The notes beneath the pieces are model-generated. The model had not been told where the DNA came from, made no database searches, and saw only the letters and a program-made list of their open reading frames with translations. The translations under genes and the position numbers were made by a program. A DNA stretch of 21,784 nucleotides from a virus. The stretch lies in the IMG/VR virus record IMGVR_UViG_3300005340_000083, positions 1-21,784 of that record; one strand, 5' to 3'. This document shows positions 20,222 through 21,784 of the stretch, piece by piece (the stretch's first letter is position 1; each line of letters begins with the position of its first letter).

Positions 20222-21784
20222 ATGGGTACGCGGTGGCGCGGCATGCTCGCGCCGATCGATCAGCCGACCGGCGACGGTCGGCGTATGGCCAAGGGCGCCT
20301 TCCGGGCCCGGCCGCTACCGCTGCCGTTGAAGTGGCAGCGCCAGGACGAGTCCGGCCACGACACGTCGGTCGTCGTCGGCCTGGTCGACACCCTCGACAT
20401 CGACGAAGCGTCGGGCCAGGTGTGGGCCGAGGGGGAGCTGTTCGACGACCAACCCAACCTGCCCCGCCTCAGCCAGGACGTGGCCGAAGCCATGTTGTTG
20501 ACCGACAAGAAGGTCATCGGCCCCAGCGTCGACGCCGGCGCCGCGGACATGGTGTTTGTGCGGGAGGGCTCCGACACGCCGCTGACCGACGCCGACTGGG
20601 AAGACCTGATCCGGCAGGAGATGGAAACCGGCGAGCCGGCCCCGATCGAGATGCTTTTCGTCGACTACGAGATCGCCGCTGCCACGCTGGTGCCGATCCC
20701 CGCGTTCGTGGAGGCCCGCCCGTTCCAGCTGCTCCCGTCGGCCGAGCAGACCCAGGAGCCGTCGCTGGTCGCGTCGGTGACCGGCGCCACCGATCTGCCC
20801 ATCGCCGACCGGGAGGCGGCGTGGGACGGGCCCGCCGCCATGGGCCGGGTCTTCGACAAGTACACCGCCGCCGACGGCACCGTCGACACGGCCGCGGTGG
20901 CGAAGGCGTTCCTGTACCGCAACCCCGACGCTGACCCGGCCACCAAGACGGCCTACAAGCTGGGCTACGCCGACGTGGTCGACGGTGAGCTGCGCATCAT
21001 CCCGCGGGGTGTGGCGGCCAGCGCCGGCGGCCACGGCGTCGACGCGGCCAACATTCCGGCCGATGAGAAGACCCGCATCAAGTCGAAGATCTGCACCCTG
21101 TACGGGCAGATCCAGGCCAAGTTCCCCGACTGGCCCGACTGCCCGACCTCGTCCGGGTCGGCGTCGCGGCTAGCGGCCCTGACCGCGGCGGCGGTGCTAC
21201 CCGATGACGTGTTCACCGGCCCGGCCGACGCCCCCGCCTACCAGCTCGTCACCGTGGCCGCGGCCCGGCCCGGTGAGACGTTCCGGCGGGTCGCCGGGTA
21301 CATGGCCCCGTTCGGTGCCTGCCACGTCGGTTTCCGGGACGTGTGCATCCAGGTCCCGCCGGCCAGCGTCGACTACGCCCTGTTCCACCGGTACCCGATG
21401 CAAACCACCGGCGGGCTGCTCGGGGTGGGGCGCATCACCACCGGCCTGGGCCGGGTCGGGTCCGGGTGCTCACACCTGGCCTGCCGCCGCAACGACGACC
21501 ACGCCTGCCGCGACTACGGCCTGTCCGAAACCATCGCCCACCACGACCGGATGCGGACCCTGGCCCACGTGCGGGCCACCGAATACCCGGGGGTCGGGGT
21601 GTGGGTACAGGGCATCGTCGCCGACGACGCCACCGTCGACGACCTGGCCGTGCTGGCCCGTCAGCGGGTGTCGGGCGACTGGCGCGACTACGCCGGGCAC
21701 CTCGAGATGGTGGAGCTGCTCGCCCTGACCCGCGAAGAGCCCGGCTTCCCCATCCCGCAGACCGTGCTCCGCGACGGGCGGCAA
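20222..21784 (+). CDS. prohead protease / capsid maturation protein, 3' truncated by window (521 codons visible)
   Basis: From ATG 20222 (AAGGAG 5 bases before at 20210-20215) the frame stays open to the window end. Its first about 180 residues (RWRGMLAPIDQPTGDGRRMAKGAFRARPLPLPLKWQRQDESGHDTSVVVGLVDTLDI) match the start of actinophage capsid maturation proteases, with H46 in GHD as a candidate catalytic His. A central helical region (about 200-300) with IADREAAWDGPAAMGRVFDKYT and AYKLGYADVVDGELRIIPRGV follows. Then a C-terminal domain (about 350-521) with FRRVAGYMAPFGACHVGFRD, HACRDYGLSETIAHHDRM and GVWVQGIVADD is typical of the scaffold-like part of these large proteins. The stop and any major capsid gene lie beyond the window. 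Confidence 0.82.
   Translation, partial: MGTRWRGMLAPIDQPTGDGRRMAKGAFRARPLPLPLKWQRQDESGHDTSVVVGLVDTLDIDEASGQVWAEGELFDDQPNLPRLSQDVAEAMLLTDKKVIGPSVDAGAADMVFVREGSDTPLTDADWEDLIRQEMETGEPAPIEMLFVDYEIAAATLVPIPAFVEARPFQLLPSAEQTQEPSLVASVTGATDLPIADREAAWDGPAAMGRVFDKYTAADGTVDTAAVAKAFLYRNPDADPATKTAYKLGYADVVDGELRIIPRGVAASAGGHGVDAANIPADEKTRIKSKICTLYGQIQAKFPDWPDCPTSSGSASRLAALTAAAVLPDDVFTGPADAPAYQLVTVAAARPGETFRRVAGYMAPFGACHVGFRDVCIQVPPASVDYALFHRYPMQTTGGLLGVGRITTGLGRVGSGCSHLACRRNDDHACRDYGLSETIAHHDRMRTLAHVRATEYPGVGVWVQGIVADDATVDDLAVLARQRVSGDWRDYAGHLEMVELLALTREEPGFPIPQTVLRDGRQ

Noticed and set aside
1-21784. tRNA genes, CRISPR arrays and insertion sequences
   Set aside because: I saw no cloverleaf-like segments with a conserved TTCGAAT-type arm, no regularly spaced repeats and no transposase motifs in the window.

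Overview
The window is high-GC DNA with mostly G/C third codon positions, frequent GTG starts, one TTG start and many 4-base start/stop overlaps. Together with the protein types this points to a temperate tailed (siphovirus-like) actinobacteriophage, carried as a prophage, a free phage or a phage-plasmid. The host genus cannot be fixed from the sequence alone. Nearly all genes are on the + strand; only two overlapping-operon genes at 6103-6746 run the other way.

Layout. (1) 1-1669: a tightly packed series of small unknown genes (two zinc-knuckle-like, one membrane, one coiled-coil). It leads directly into (2) a tyrosine recombinase, 1662-2942, and a 209-base intergenic stretch with inverted repeats that could hold an attachment site. 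(3) 3152-4871: an accessory block with an unknown protein coupled to a four-helix membrane protein, then two small genes separated from it by a large nested hairpin. (4) 4929-6106: a partition-like pair, a ParA ATPase with an N-terminal DNA-binding helix-turn-helix and a small partner. It ends in a bidirectional terminator shared with the convergent - strand operon. (5) 6103-11765: a regulatory and early region. A small HTH protein is divergent from an ArdC-N (antirestriction type) operon that contains a ParB-like protein, followed by three more transcription units of mostly unknown genes and a DUF488 protein. (6) 11999-21784: a DNA methyltransferase-like protein, a phage ParB-N protein, small and large terminase, a DUF1360 membrane protein, portal, two small proteins, a MuF-type head protein and a prohead protease-like protein that runs off the window.

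Most notable signal. Five promoters in the early region share one architecture: a -35 (TTG-like), a 15-bp dyad of the form CTATC-N5-GRTAG in the spacer, exactly five bases, then the -10. In the four + strand cases a second, often degenerate dyad lies over the -10/start 19 bp downstream. The same signal sits on the promoter of the HTH gene itself (- strand), on the ardC-like operon, and on the units starting at 8561, 9532 and 11310. This looks like a coordinated, probably repressor-controlled early/lysogenic regulon. The HTH protein at 6381-6746 is the natural but unproven candidate regulator. At least two of these promoters appear to drive leaderless transcripts.

How the parts fit. Recombinase plus partition genes would serve lysogenic maintenance, by integration or as a phage-plasmid. 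The ArdC-N protein and the methyltransferase would protect entering DNA. The right third packages DNA and builds the head. Lysis, tail and replication genes are not visible here.
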